DNA of 64,000 bases from Holothuria scabra (Eukaryota; Echinodermata; Holothuroidea; Aspidochirotida; Holothuriidae). Below, piece by piece: positions 38,113 to 50,438 of the stretch. The DNA lies in assembly GCA_037179385.1 (NCBI GenBank), contig CM074187.1, forward strand, positions 10,851,450 to 10,915,449, in the 5' to 3' direction. The translations under genes and the position numbers were made by a program. The notes beneath the pieces are model-generated. The model was not told the origin of the DNA, did no database searches, and was given only the letters and a program-made list of their open reading frames with translations. Each line of letters opens with the position of its first letter. The stretch's first letter is position 1.

Positions 38113-38308
38113 TTAATGACCTTAATTTCCCAATGAGTGAAATTAACTGTTTTTATTTTAATAGAGTTCAAAGACTATTTTGGTTTTGTTATGGTTAGGG
38201 GAGGGCTAATACAGTAGCTGTTGTCAGGTTTATAACGGCCTGTGCAGAAAACAGCCTAACAGTCATTGCCCTTAAATATACTTCCGGTGTCTTCGAAGAC
38301 AAATTAAA

Positions 38309-38333
38309 TGTGTGTGTGTGTGTGAGAGAGAGT
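38309..38333. repeat. (TG)n(AG)n microsatellite
   Basis: About eight TG units running into about four AG units, directly beside TTAA MITE copy h. Confidence 0.9.
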
Positions 38334-38345
38334 GAGTTTTTTTCC

Positions 38346-38650
38346 TGAAAGGCCCAATTCTCTCACCACATACAGTACCAATTCTCCTAACCTTCTTTCT
38401 TAAGTCCCTCCCACAATTATCTGAAATTTATCCTCGTCCAGTTACAATGTCAGTTTATTGCTTCAGGATGAGTATAGAAAAACTCAATGTGTATAATCAA
38501 AACACTCTCAGCACCGTTCATGCTGTGTAATATAAGCTTTGGTACCCTGCATTGTTTGAATTAGCTGTCAGTCAAAGAGCTGAGCCAATTGAGAATTTCG
38601 GTACACCCATACCATAATTGTAGTTTGGGGTGAGAGGATTCGCCCTGTAA
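38346..38650 (-). mobile_element. TTAA MITE family 1, copy h
   Basis: Full-length inverted copy. Its ends are AAAGGCCCAATTCTCTCACC and GTTTGGGGTGAGAGGATT.GCCCT. The flanking TTAA sites have decayed to TGAA and TGTAA, suggesting an older insertion. Confidence 0.8.
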
Positions 38651-39163
38651 GGCATGCGTAATGCATTACTATGGTGTCCGGGGAGTGCTTCATCTCAGAA
38701 TATTGGCTAAGTGTCCCGGAAATATAAGATAAGTCATAATTAGTAATTACGATGCCAACCCCTCCCGGCAACAAAATTCTTTTTATTGTCCTCCCTTGGC
38801 CACCGGCCACTACCTACACAGAAAAAGGACTAAAGAAAAAAAAAACAGTGAATTTCACTGGATGGAAAGTCATTTATTCTCTTCGAGATACAGAAGCAAG
38901 TGTTCTAGGTAAAGATAACGAACCTATGAGGAGTTTGTTGAAAAAATGTCTCAGATTTTATAGTGTATATGTTTTTTCCATTCAGTTGAAGATCAACATC
39001 TTAGAAAAAGTGCCGCAGTTTTTACTAGGCTAATCAAAAATTGGCTGTCCTGTTTACTTTGCGTGAACGATGATTTGTTTTAAGATTTGTCTGGACCTGT
39101 ATGGTTTCGTGGTATTACCATCTGTTGTGACCAACCTGTCTGGGTCACTTTGCGGTGAACTTT

Positions 39164-39373
39164 TTAAAGGGAAAATGCAGTCGCCCCAACTTGAATTAAT
39201 GTATTACACTATCCAGTTACATGATTGGCTCTTGAGAATCATGTGACAATATTTTCCTCCTCAATTATAACTTCACTCGGTGTAAACTCTTGTCTTGCTT
39301 TGAAGGTCCAAGAAGTTCTAACATTTAGCTGTTGTTTCCTGATATGTTTGGGAAACTCCTTTCGCCTTTTTAA
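39164..39373. mobile_element. TTAA MITE family 2, copy f
   Basis: TTAA at 39164-39167, then AGGGAAAATGCAGTCGCCCC and AACTTGAA. It ends GTTTGGGAAACTCC...CGCC at TTAA 39370-39373. It shares ATGATTGGCTCTTGAGAATCATGTGACA with copy e. Confidence 0.7.
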
Positions 39374-41044
39374 TTTTTTTCGGAGTAAATTGAGAGTATT
39401 TTTCAGGAAAGGGTAACTCCTTCGCCAAACATTCTATGAATGATAGAATGAATTAAATGAAAAACAAATGAAAACTAAGTTGTGAGCATTAGATACGAAA
39501 AAGGCTGAATTCGCAAGTCTAATTTACTTTCCATTGTCACCATTTATCATTTATTAAAGACAACCAGAACAAGACCAACAATTATATTTCATGCTTAATT
39601 ATATTATGAAGTCTACCCGCCACGACGTTATTTAACTTTTTTTTGTTTTCCTAAAGAGATTGTCCTGCATTTATGCGTTTTTACATGTTTTATCTACAAT
39701 AAGCAACTCAACCTTATTTTTAAGCTCAGTTTTCCATTCTCTTAAAAGTTAATTACCCGATATTAATTGCAAGAAGTTGATCATTTGATATTGTTCATTT
39801 GAAATCTTTCCAATATCCTTCAAAACTTATTGGTTGAAATTAATCAAAATCTTGGTCGCAGATAAACCAATCACTATCTGGTTAAAAATAATCAGGAAAT
39901 TATGGTCAAAACACCGATTGTAAATAAAATTCTAAGAAAAGTATTACCTATTTGAGGTAAAAATTCAAGAATAATTCATAGACGATTCTCGTTACATATA
40001 GGCCAAATATTTTCAGTGTGAATGAAGGTGTTCCTGTAAAAAAATTACATCGTCCTTGTTGTTCTCAAATGGTTTTTACTTTCTTTAGAAAAAAATATGT
40101 ACACACAATTAATATCGTTGTTCTTTCGTCATTCGTGTGGTGCCAAGGTCCAGGACCAATTTGAAACGACTTTAGCAAGTCGTTTTTAAGACAAAATGTT
40201 TTTGCTTTAGTATTTTGAAAACTTTAGGGCGTAATTCTTTCTTAATATTTGAAAATTTCAACTGGTGGAGTGTTTCTCCTTTTGCAATTTATTGATAAAC
40301 AAAACTCGACAACACAACGTGAAAATTAAGAGAGTGTAACGTTCACAAACGTACCCAGTTTCGAATAACATTAGTGTAAAGTAACTCTGTTGATTTCAAT
40401 TTCATTTTAACTGAGTGAAATTGATTAGACTAAATGCCAACATCTTATGGTTTACCACCGAGTGTATAATGCTTTCATTATAAATAATTAATGACCCTTT
40501 TTTTCTATGTTAAAAGTAAAACCCAACTGAATGAGCCGCCGTGGAGAACAGATATTAAACTTGATATAGGTTTTGTTTTTTGTACTATTAAAAGTTTTCA
40601 CGATGAATGTAAATAGTATTCTTTTTTCTCATTTGTAGATTTTTTTCAGTTTACAACGAACTATTTGCCAAATGGTGTTCAACTTCCATGTATAATAGGT
40701 TATTATCAGAACCAAAGAACAGAATAAATTATGGTTAACGAAAAAATCAGCATTCTACCAGTTAGTGTTCATTTTTATCAATTTTCTTATAAAAAACATC
40801 AATTATCTATCAAATAGATTAACTTGTTGCTTCAACCTGCGTTTAAGTTATTTTAATATGCATCCAGAATTTGGGGGTTTCGGATTTTGAAAGATTTGCA
40901 ATCACCCAATATCACAGATATGATCTTTCATGTAACGATAAGATCACAAAACAGCAAATACTCGGGGCTGGCAGGCAGGAGCAAAGATTAAAAGTTTCCC
41001 CAGTCTCATTTATTTTACGATTTGATCCCTATATACTTTGTAAA

Positions 41045-41250
41045 GGTGAATTAAATGTTTCTCTAAACGCTTTTATATCCACTTTGTAAACACGTTGAGA
41101 GGCTAAACACACTTCTTTAATTTCTAAAAGTTTCGTTTTCAAACACGTTTAATTTCTACACGTTTAGTGTTTAAAAACAAATCATGTTTAGAATTTAAAT
41201 GTCTTCACAAAAAGGGAGCAAATTAATAATTTAGGTCTTATTGTTTTTAG
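41045..41250. repeat. Degenerate GTTTAG-word repeat, locus 2
   Basis: Same vocabulary as 11.8 kb (AAACACGTTTAATTTCTA, ACACGTTTAGTGTTTAAAA). A TTTTTAGAGTGT word lies at the end. Confidence 0.6.
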
Positions 41251-41740
41251 AGTGTATTCAATAAAAAAAGATTTGAAAAAGTGTTTTGTTGTGACAAATA
41301 AACTACCTCTTTATCTGCTCTGTGACCATTCCCTTACTTGTGGTCGAAAAAAATTACTGTTCGGGCCATGTAGTAGAAGTACAACTTGTTTCATTGGCCT
41401 TCATACTGACAGAAATGTGCCAACCAAATCAATAGGCCTATTTCTTGGATCTAGTTTGTTCTAAAACCTGTAATTGCTGACCACAGAAGGACATTATACG
41501 TGAAGTAAATGGACATGTCTGGGACTCCCCAAATATTCTCTCGATTCTGCTGCATAGAACATGAAAAATTGTGTATCGTGGGGACTAGATTTCAAGTGAA
41601 GTTAAATTCCGTTCTAATGGTGTGTATAAAAAGTACTTGCTTAAATCAACATAATATTCTTTGATTCATTGAATTGCGCTATCTTTTTATATCTGAAGGT
41701 AGCTATTCGCTGCTAGCAACAATTTTACTAGTAGCCTACG

Positions 41741-41902
41741 TAAATTTTCAATTGACCGAGCTCTTGATTGACATCAAATTAAAAAAAAAATGCAAAGACC
41801 CTCATATTACACAGCACGAACTGATTACACACATCAGTATTTTTAGTTGTAGGAGGGGTAAGCAGTAGGTAGGTTGGGAGAATTGGAACTGTTTGCGTGG
41901 AA
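41741..41902 (+). mobile_element. TTAA MITE family 1, copy i (fragment)
   Basis: Internally deleted fragment recognised by TTTTCAATTGACCGAGCTC, TTACACAGCACGAACTG and GGGAGAATTGGAACTGTTT. Both terminal ends are lost. Confidence 0.6.
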
Positions 41903-42619
41903 TAAACCTTATGCATTAGCGACATACTGACGTCATCCTTGGGGGCAAAACAATGGAACACGTGACCCCACGCATAAGAATTTGCCTTGCACATGTAGCA
42001 GACTATGAACGTATTGATGTTGGTTTGTTTTGCCTCCAAATGAGGGCGTACATTTTGCTGTGTGACATCATATGCATAAGGTCTATAACTGCCCTAAACT
42101 TGTCAAATTTACCCGGCAATATTCCAGACCAGACAGCTTAAACCGTAGACACATTTCCTCGGAGCATACTCTTTTATAATCACGTATCAGGCCCTGCTGA
42201 GGACCAATTCAGCAGAATACTTTGCTTCTTTTCAGCATGTCTAGCAAGCAATGATGAAACAAACATACAACACATAAGCATAAATCATATTTCAAATGTT
42301 TCTTCCCTTCAACGTAAACAAGTAAAGCGTATATGTGGGTATTCTTCATTGCACTTTTTCAGTGAAGCAACAATTGTTACCCAAAAGTCACCGTCTAGTT
42401 GAACCAGGCAACTTCCTCGTTTCACTTATCACTTTACGTCAGTCCTTATCACCAAATATTATTTTAATAAAAACACGGCTACTCACAAGGGATTTTAGTG
42501 TAATAATTACCTGAAGAAGATAATGAGTATACTTCCAAAATTCCGATAGGGTCCATATAAAACAAACACAAACCTTTTCTCCTGCAAAAAAAAAAAAAAC
42601 AAAAACAAAAAAAAAAACA

Positions 42620-42780
42620 AAAACCTGCGATACACCTGGAATACCCCACCAAGTATACACCAAAAATACACCCCTACCCATATACACCTAAAATGCTCCA
42701 TCACCCCAGATACACCTAAAATATACCCCATTTCAGATTGCCTACATCTGAAATACCCCACCCCAGATACGCCTAACATA
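42620..42780. repeat. Minisatellite with ATACACCTAAAATACCCCA-like unit
   Basis: About six or seven imperfect units such as GATACACCTGGAATACCCCA, CATATACACCTAAAATGCTC and GATACACCTAAAATATACCC. An A-rich run interrupted by C precedes it at 42585-42625. It keeps a minus-strand frame open without being convincing coding sequence. Confidence 0.65.
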
Positions 42781-43106
42781 TCAATCCAGTAACCACAACT
42801 GGCAACGGACTTCGACTCTCGCTAGGTTAAACCAAGGAGCTGCCTATTTAAACAAGAGTCCTATGAGTTGAGGTTTTCAAGTTAAACTTCAACAAACAAC
42901 AACAATAACAACAAAAAAGAACCTAAAATTCAACTGGATTGTCTTGACTACCAGTCAGACAGCTTATTATCTGATTATCGGTAAATAAATGTTCTTGCTA
43001 TGTTATTAGTTCAGGAAAAATTGTTAAAAATATTGAAGTTGGAAATTGACTATTTTTTATTATTGGGCTTTCTCGTCGGGTCCAATTACGTATATGTAAC
43101 GAAAAG

Positions 43107-43337
43107 ATGGCAATGCTGCAGGAAATCTTGGTGTTATCTGCACATCAGTTCAGTTACATTAACAGAATGTTTGCAATCATCGGGAGATCAGAGGTTGCAA
43201 AGAGTATTGAAGAATACTGGACAAATCTTGCAATTGTTCCCATGGACAATCCCTATTTTTCTGGTAAAATCAGTGGCGATCCCTATGAAGAAGTAGAGAT
43301 AAAAATAGGGTTTTGTTTTTGCTCAAAGAATAATTAA
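43107..43337 (+). other. Unassigned open frame with protein-like composition
   Basis: A 76-codon frame starting ATG. It contains SAHQFSYINRMFAIIGRSEV and EEYWTNLAIVPMDNPYFSGK, a balanced mixture of acidic, aromatic and aliphatic residues unlike the Lys/Phe/Ile-rich noise frames nearby. A GGTAAAA donor-like site occurs at about 43263. I do not recognise a family. It could be an old exon, a transposase remnant or chance. Confidence 0.2.
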
Positions 43338-44689
43338 ACCAAGTTATACCGAACTAAATAATTCTTTGACAACAAGGTACTCGATAGATGACTGTCAAAG
43401 GAGACTCAAATTGACATTTTCTTCAAGTTTTTCATATATAAACCACAATGTTGTATTTTGTTTATTCTGCGTGTTCTTTTTTGTCTTCCCCAATTATTGG
43501 GGAGCAAAACAATTTTCCCCAGTATTTTCATTTAAGGGCAATTGTCCAATCCCCTCCCCGGGATCGGTGACCCTGCCTGAAGCGCTATTGAATGATCCTC
43601 TACAGTCGAAACATGAAAAACAATGTTGGTAACAAATAATGAACAGCATCGGCATGTTTATCTATAATAAAAAAGATTACATATTTCCATGGTTCAACTG
43701 TCTGTTGTCACTTCAAGATCTCGGGGGTCACTAAAACACCTCTAGAGAGAGAAGCAAAACTATCAATATCTTCTGTATGCAATAAAATTTGTGTTCCAAA
43801 AGTTTGCTGCTTTAACCTAAAAGAATCTAGAATTCTAACTCTTAAAACGGAGAAGTATGTAATAAAACGTGCCCTCACGAGAAAAGGGGTGTATCAAAAA
43901 CCGGAAAGTTATGACTGTTTATAAAAAAGGAATATTTAATGTCTGGGCCAACTCTTTGAAAAATCTGGCGGCACACTAGCGCTATCACGACCGCTATAAT
44001 TCAAGTTGGATTTTTAAGACATCAGAAGACACCTTTTTGTAGTATAATAAGAGATATATAACAGACAAAAAGTGAACCCGGCAAAATATTCAAGCAAAAT
44101 ACTCAAACAGTTTGAAATAACATTTTATTATAACAGTTAGTTTGGAGAAATGTACAGTTTTTCGGGACCCTGAGAACCTCTTCCAGAGAATTTTAAGTAG
44201 GCTTTATTAGCAAATAAAAGTTATCATTTTCCATACAATGATGTTATGGGGTTCATGTCCTTAGAGAGAGGAGCCAGATAGCTTCCACTAAATAAAGCGA
44301 TATTTGGCGGAGGCCGAGAAATGAAAGGTGTATTGATGAAATAGTAAGTTAAGTATCAAAACATTTGCTTGGGACGAAAATTTTGATGAGGGTCCCCCAC
44401 TCCTGACCGACGTTTTTCATTACTGGCTTGTAGAGTGGTGAGAAAACTAACTTTGTTGGGGATAATTCTAATTATCCGTGAAGAACTAATCGGGCCTTTG
44501 AGCTGGAAAGAACTGAAAATGGCTGACGACGGATAAAGTGTCTTGTCTTACCTTACAGTACTTCAACTAGGAAGGAAATTTTGCATCTATAAATAGTGGT
44601 TTCACGAATATGAAAAATTTCTCCTTAACAAATGGTTTATTTTTCTTTTAAGCTTGATTACAAAAGTTATCTTTGCTCAAACTACACAG

Positions 44690-44800
44690 CAAACACGCGG
44701 GTCATGGGTGAACTATACCAATGTTTTGAGTCAAATTTTGACCCAATTTGGCTCAACAGAGCGTCATTTGGGTCATGATTTGACCAAAATACTAGAGTTG
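44690..44800. repeat. Degenerate TTTGACCC / GGGTCAAA repeat
   Basis: Words such as GGGTCATGGGTGA, GAGTCAAATTTTGACCCAAT and TTGGGTCATGATTTGACC fill the tract. Same architecture as the GTTTAG and AGAGTGAA loci but with a different word. Confidence 0.5.
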
Positions 44801-45510
44801 GTTTCTCCCTGACCTTTTTTTTTAATCAAACTGAATGTCAAAAGGAATCAAACTAAATATTTATTTATAGCGTTTATTATTGTCTTTAACATACTGTCTA
44901 AATTCTGGTTCCAAACACCAATCTTCAGTCACATACTAATTAACTCCAAAAGCGTGATCTTAAGTTAGTTAAAACTGAACATTCCAGCTAGGAATTAGGT
45001 TAGGTTTAAGCGCTATCGTTAGCCAGTTAGGAAATTCTTGTTAAATAGTGCCCATCGGCCAGATTATTCACTCTGAAAGAGTAAAAATTAGTCTTTTCCC
45101 GATAGCTCTTTTTAAGACCAAACTTCACCCTACTCCAAACTTTACAAGATTATTTTTGTTTGTGTTGGTTGTAAAAAGTAATGATATCCCGTACAATCCC
45201 AAACACTATTCTAACATTGATTTAAACAGTTAAAAAAATGGAACAGATGGGTGTTCTTCGAGAGGTCATATTAAAAGTCAACTGTAAGATTCCAAAGCTG
45301 TTGTCAACTTGTGCAAGGTCTAAATTTATCAAAATTAATCTTTTAGATAGCAACCATGCTGCTGATGTTTTTGGCACAAACAAAATAACGGGAGACGTTT
45401 TTATCATAAACAGTCAACCTAAATAAAACAAATAAATCTGTTTTCAGTTTATTTTATATTTGCAATTAGTAAGTAAAGCGAATTGTTTCAAATAGTAAAG
45501 CAAAAGGGTA

Positions 45511-45687
45511 CACTGAAAAAATGTCTGTAATGTTACAAAATTTGTGTATAATTACAGAAGAAAACATGAAGAAATGCAAAAGGAATACATAAAAAGCGCT
45601 GTCAATGAGTTGACAGCACTTTTTTATGTTATCTTTTGTTTTTTTCTTTATTTTGGTTTCTGTAAATGTACAGACATTTTTACAGTG
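45511..45687. mobile_element. Fold-back element, CACTG/CAGTG ends with TA flanks, copy 2
   Basis: Starts TA|CACTGAAAAAATGTCTGTAA and ends TGTACAGACATTTTTACAGTG|TA, an inverted repeat of about 30 bases. The centre contains GCGCTGTCAA..TTGACAGCAC. TA flanks suggest Tc1/mariner-type mobilisation, but this is inference. Confidence 0.65.
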
Positions 45688-46772
45688 TACGGAAAATGTA
45701 TTCCCAAGCTTTTCTTCAGCAATAACTTGACAACCAGGCAGTTGGAAGTTTGTTGTATATTTTCGGATTTTGCAGTTTATTTCTTTTTCTCTTTTCATAA
45801 ATATTCAGTGAAATTAACATACCCTTTGAAGAATAGGTAATATAATGGCCGCCTTTCAAAGTGGGAGCGGATGTAGACAGGGACCCTGAAGAAATGCGGG
45901 GAATGACTGCCTCTGAAATTTCAATTTGTAAACACAGAACGCGATTAGTGATAGTTGCGCTCTTTATTGACAGTCTTTGAACTGTCCCTTAGAGATTTTT
46001 CCACGCTACGGTCCTGAAAGTAGTGAAATGTGCCCTTTTGTCTTTAAATGTGTATAAGAATTTGATGTAATGCAAGGTAGTGGCATGTCCAGGAATTACG
46101 AGGAAGGAACAAACTATTTATCGCGATTAACTTCCCGACTGTCGTTTTAGAGGTATAAGAGGGCATCGAAAAGTGGTACCACCTATAATTTGAAGGTAGA
46201 TTTAGGTGAACTTGGGCCGTTTCAGAAATGGTGAGGTACAAAGTGGTATTGTTTTTGGTACATTTTGAAGCAGATTTAAAAATACATTACGGCCAATAGC
46301 GGGGTGCTCCGGTTGCTAGGTCATTCTACTTTCTAGAGATGTCTTACAGAGGTGGGGACCATTGCCTCTCGCCCCAACACTGCCCTAGTACTGTTTTTTT
46401 TTAAGTGCTGAATTTAGGATCATTTTGTTTGTGAGCTCTACGTCAGGACATGAATACACATCTGTGAAATATGTATACAGTTATATGAAATTCGCTAACA
46501 CATTTCTTGAACTCAGTCCAACAATATATGACAAACTTTTAAGCAATCATCATCGACGCGTTTTTCTATTTCTACATAAAACGAGTATGTGGTATCAAAT
46601 AGTAAAGGGTTATTTTAACAAAGAATTCCACTTGTGAGATATGCTAGCTATGTATCTCACAGAAATATAATGTTTTGTAAAGTTAAAGGGGCAGTGCTTC
46701 TTAACCTGCCTTTATACATTCATCACTACTAGTGTTGTGTTTTTCTTTACGTTTTTTGTATGGACACATAAA

Positions 46773-46830
46773 TGGAGTAAGGAAACAAACCAGTGAACAT
46801 CAACTGGACCGCCTCGACTTAAAACAAAGC
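46773..46830. repeat. Dispersed repeat (GTGAGCCACAACTG), copy 3 (fragment)
   Basis: GGAGTAAGGAAACAAACCAG, then TGAACATCAACTGGACCG, matches the start of copy 1. Confidence 0.4.
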
Positions 46831-47316
46831 AAAAGTATTGTCATGTGATAGATGGTAGACACGCCTCATTTACTGAATGTAAAGAGAGGGAACTTCATTT
46901 TCGCTTTACGAGAGACAGTAGCAAAATGTAACCCATAAATGTCAAAATATATATGATGCTATTTTATTTACTCTCATTGAATTTCCTAACTTCATGGTGA
47001 CTCAAGGGAAGTGAAACAGTCAATTCCTGTTAGGAGATAGTCTACGACTCCAGCCAACCCTAGTTATTACCAGGAACCCCCATATCGAAGGAAGCCTGCT
47101 CTAAAAGTGTTTAATTTGAAAACGTTGTTAGGAAGACGACTGAGAAGCTTGTATGTTTGAATACTCTTGTTAGATGGCGCAGCTTGAAGTAGCCTTTTCA
47201 GCATTGCATGTACTTATCTTGATGCCCAGAAGTATGTCAGGAAACAGCCACTACTATTACCGTAAATGATAAACAACGATGGACCGTGCATTAAAACGAT
47301 AATGCAAGATCGGAAG

Positions 47317-47576
47317 GTAAAAGGACAAGAGCAGGCGCCCCAAACTTACTTTGAAGCAACCGCTAAATTTCACACTTTTCTTCTATTTCCCTGGAAAAAA
47401 ACTTTCACAATATTTAAGGACTTCAATATTTATTACATTACTAAACCAAGCAGTGACTCCTACTAAATTTCAAATTTGATATGAAACATACTGTCACATG
47501 ACTCTAAAGAGCCAATCATGAATCAGGACAGTGTACTACGCTACTTCAAGTTGGGGTGACTGCTGTTGCCCTTCAA
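47317..47576. mobile_element. TTAA MITE family 2, copy g
   Basis: The right end is best preserved: TTCAAGTTGGGGTGACTGC, then TGTTGCCCTTCAA. The left end is AAAGGACAAGAGCAGGCGCCCC. Target sites have drifted to GTAA and TCAA. Confidence 0.7.
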
Positions 47577-49729
47577 GTGATCATTTAACGACAGCATTAA
47601 CCTCTGAGAGTGCATTGTCTTATTCTTCAACCAAGTCCAGAGAGGCCTACGATTCTGTCCTTGTTCTCATTCATACACAACAATTTAGTGATTTAGAAAG
47701 ACGGGAAAAAGGCAAAATTCCATTGTAAATAAAAACAAAACAGCACAACTCCGAGTAAAATGATGCAGAACGAGACAATACCTTACCACATGATAACACA
47801 ATTAGACTTGACCGTATTGGACTAATGTATGTTGAGGATTATTACCAAGTACCCTATGGGTGGATATTATTAATGCCTCGTTTTGACACTCAAGGGTCGA
47901 TTTTTCTCTCACCAAGTGAGTCATTCTGTCGTATAGATCCGACTTTTCATTGCTTCGTATTTAGTTTTTGCAAATGTGCAAAACCATAGGCCTAACTAGG
48001 GTCTTCTTCGTTTTATACATCTTGTCAGTGGTGAAACAGTTGTACGTCAACCTTGCGTCCTCTGACTTCCAGTCCTATTTGTTTGAGTGTTTATTAAATC
48101 CATCCCTGGTGGGAAAGAGTAAAAATTTGCCAACTAGTGTAAATATACCATTTGCATGGTCATTTGCAGGACTACGAGAAATAAATTTTACTAGTTATTT
48201 TGAGTGACGTCACATCGACAGCGCAGCTTTTATCAGATTATCCTATAAAAACTGTCTGTAGACGATGTGAAGTCACGAATAAATCAGTTGTGCTAATATT
48301 TCATTTTCATAAACCTCTGATGCAAATTCTTTTTTTAACACCGATTGGCAATTTTTAACTCTTTCTAATCAGATATGGAAAAGAGTTAAAATCAAAACTG
48401 ACAAAAATCGGACCAGAACCCATGGACGAATTCGTTGTAGAGTGATCACCGCCTTACCCCACCGGGTCACGTGATCTAAATGTAATGCGGATGTGAACAT
48501 CATTCAATTATGATCAGTTAAGAAGGGAAATATCAGGGATCCTCTTAGATTGATTTTATTCTCTAAAGTGAGAAATAAACTTAAGTGTTTGTGATTGTCA
48601 CATACTGTGGACAAAGCGGAAAGCGGATATCATAACTTAAAATATAAGATTTTATGTGAGCCATAAAATTGTATCATAGTCACAAGTTTGAATCGTGGGT
48701 TTGTTACACCAAAGCCTATAATATGTACGTATATAGATGGAGATCAAGCCTTACTCTGTCATATATTCGCATTACGTTCCCACCTTTTAAGTAGAAATTA
48801 TCTGTCGAAATGGGTTTAAAAAGAACACCTATTAATTCTAGACCCAACTAAAAGAAAAAGATACGGTTGAGAGTAATTTTATCTTTTTGGTCAATAATTG
48901 TCACTTTCAGTGACTTCATTTTTAAATTTATGATCATGGTCTGTGATCTCTCACATTATTCATGGAATGGAATCTTGTCTGGTTAATTTCTAACCTCATT
49001 CTGAAGTATAGGTGCACGTTAAAAAGAGAACTAACATCAATGGCTGACAGTCTGGTTCTGGGGGCTTATTCAAATGACTAAAAGGCGAAAATTTTACTTT
49101 CGGGTAAAGATCTACCTTATATAGGTGAATTCGTCTTAAACTAAAGAATTTTCCCTAACAAAATGTGTCGAGAAAACTGTATCAAATGACTCAATCTATT
49201 TGCTCTAATTATGAACAATGCCAGTCGCGTTTTTTGGTTTTGATTTCCATGTTAAGCGAGGGGCGAACTGTAATTCTGTTTATATGAAAATATACTGCAA
49301 TTTAGTGACCCAAAGAAGTTCTTCTCATAGCTATAACTATGTCCCTAATTCTAGAGTAGGCCGTATACGTCAGTCTATTTCTTAACAAATTGGGACCCAT
49401 AACAAGGCCTAAAAGAGCATAAACTCACTCACTCTTAAAAAATACAACGTTTCGGTGCACAACACCCTTCTCAATTTAGTGAATAAAACTAGAACGTTAG
49501 GCAAACCGAGAAAAACAAAACAAAATGAAAAAAAAAAAAACAAGGTCCATACGTAATAAGCGCTCTGCTCAGTCTCACGCGTACAATGCGTTCAGATAAA
49601 CCTTCAAATGATGCTATACACATAACTATTGTAATGATTTAATATATTCCGCTGTAAAATTGCAATCAGATTGCTCCTTGTACCTTTGTAGTTAGGGGCG
49701 ATGCCGTTGTAATAATGCAGGTGCTATAA

Positions 49730-50018
49730 GTTCCATGGGCGTCCGCAGGTATGGGCAAGGGGGGGCACTTGCCCCCCCCCCCCCTGGAAAATCAAAAATT
49801 TGAAAAAACGTATAAAAATCAAAGCAAAAACCCGAACAAAACGTGTTTTCCAAGTTTCTGTGCGAAAAATAGGCTTTAGAAATGCCATTTCCGGCGATCT
49901 GGGAGGCATTTTGGGCTGAAATTTTCGCATCCTTTGTGTCAACTTATGGTGACTTGGAGGTTTTGCCCCTCCCTAGAAATTTTGCCCCCTCCTGACTTTT
50001 TTCTGCGGACGCCCATGG
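49730..50018. mobile_element. Non-autonomous DNA transposon with perfect 16-bp inverted ends
   Basis: CCATGGGCGTCCGCAG at 49733-49748 is the exact complement of CTGCGGACGCCCATGG at 50003-50018. The word GCTATAA occurs directly at both flanks (49723-49729 and 50018-50024) and is a candidate target-site duplication. The interior holds a 13-C run and no significant open frame. Confidence 0.7.
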
Positions 50019-50420
50019 CTATAACATATATATATATATTTACAGAGGGTATATTGGTGAGATTGGATATACTTAGCCTATATTATAAATATTATGTTCA
50101 GTCTGTTATATTGAAGTTTTTCCATTGAAGTAATGCAGATATGCAAACAGTGGTACACAAAGGGTTTTTACTGGTGATCCCCTTCGGTATTGCTTAAAAC
50201 TATGAAAATCATCTTAAGTCGATTTTTTTTAAAAAAAGGCCATAAGCTCTCGGGAAGGTATTTCACAACTTGAGTGGCCGTCGCAAATGTTCGCCACGAT
50301 TTTCAAACAGCTAGGACATGGATGTTGTCCCGACATTGATTCTGTGGTATTTTAGTATCAAACCGCGTTTCAAATAGAAGTTACAAAGGGTTGTGGGATA
50401 CAATTTTGGTACTTGTCTTT

Positions 50421-50438
50421 GTTGTTGTTGTTGTTGTT
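50421..50438. repeat. (GTT)6 microsatellite
   Basis: Six GTT units, followed about 30 bases later by an ATT-rich tract (50469-50490). Confidence 0.9.

Noticed and set aside
42507..42779. Minus-strand frames over the ATACACC minisatellite
   Set aside because: The repeated Gly/Val/Tyr/Phe pattern comes from the tandem unit and the adjacent A-rich run, not from a gene.
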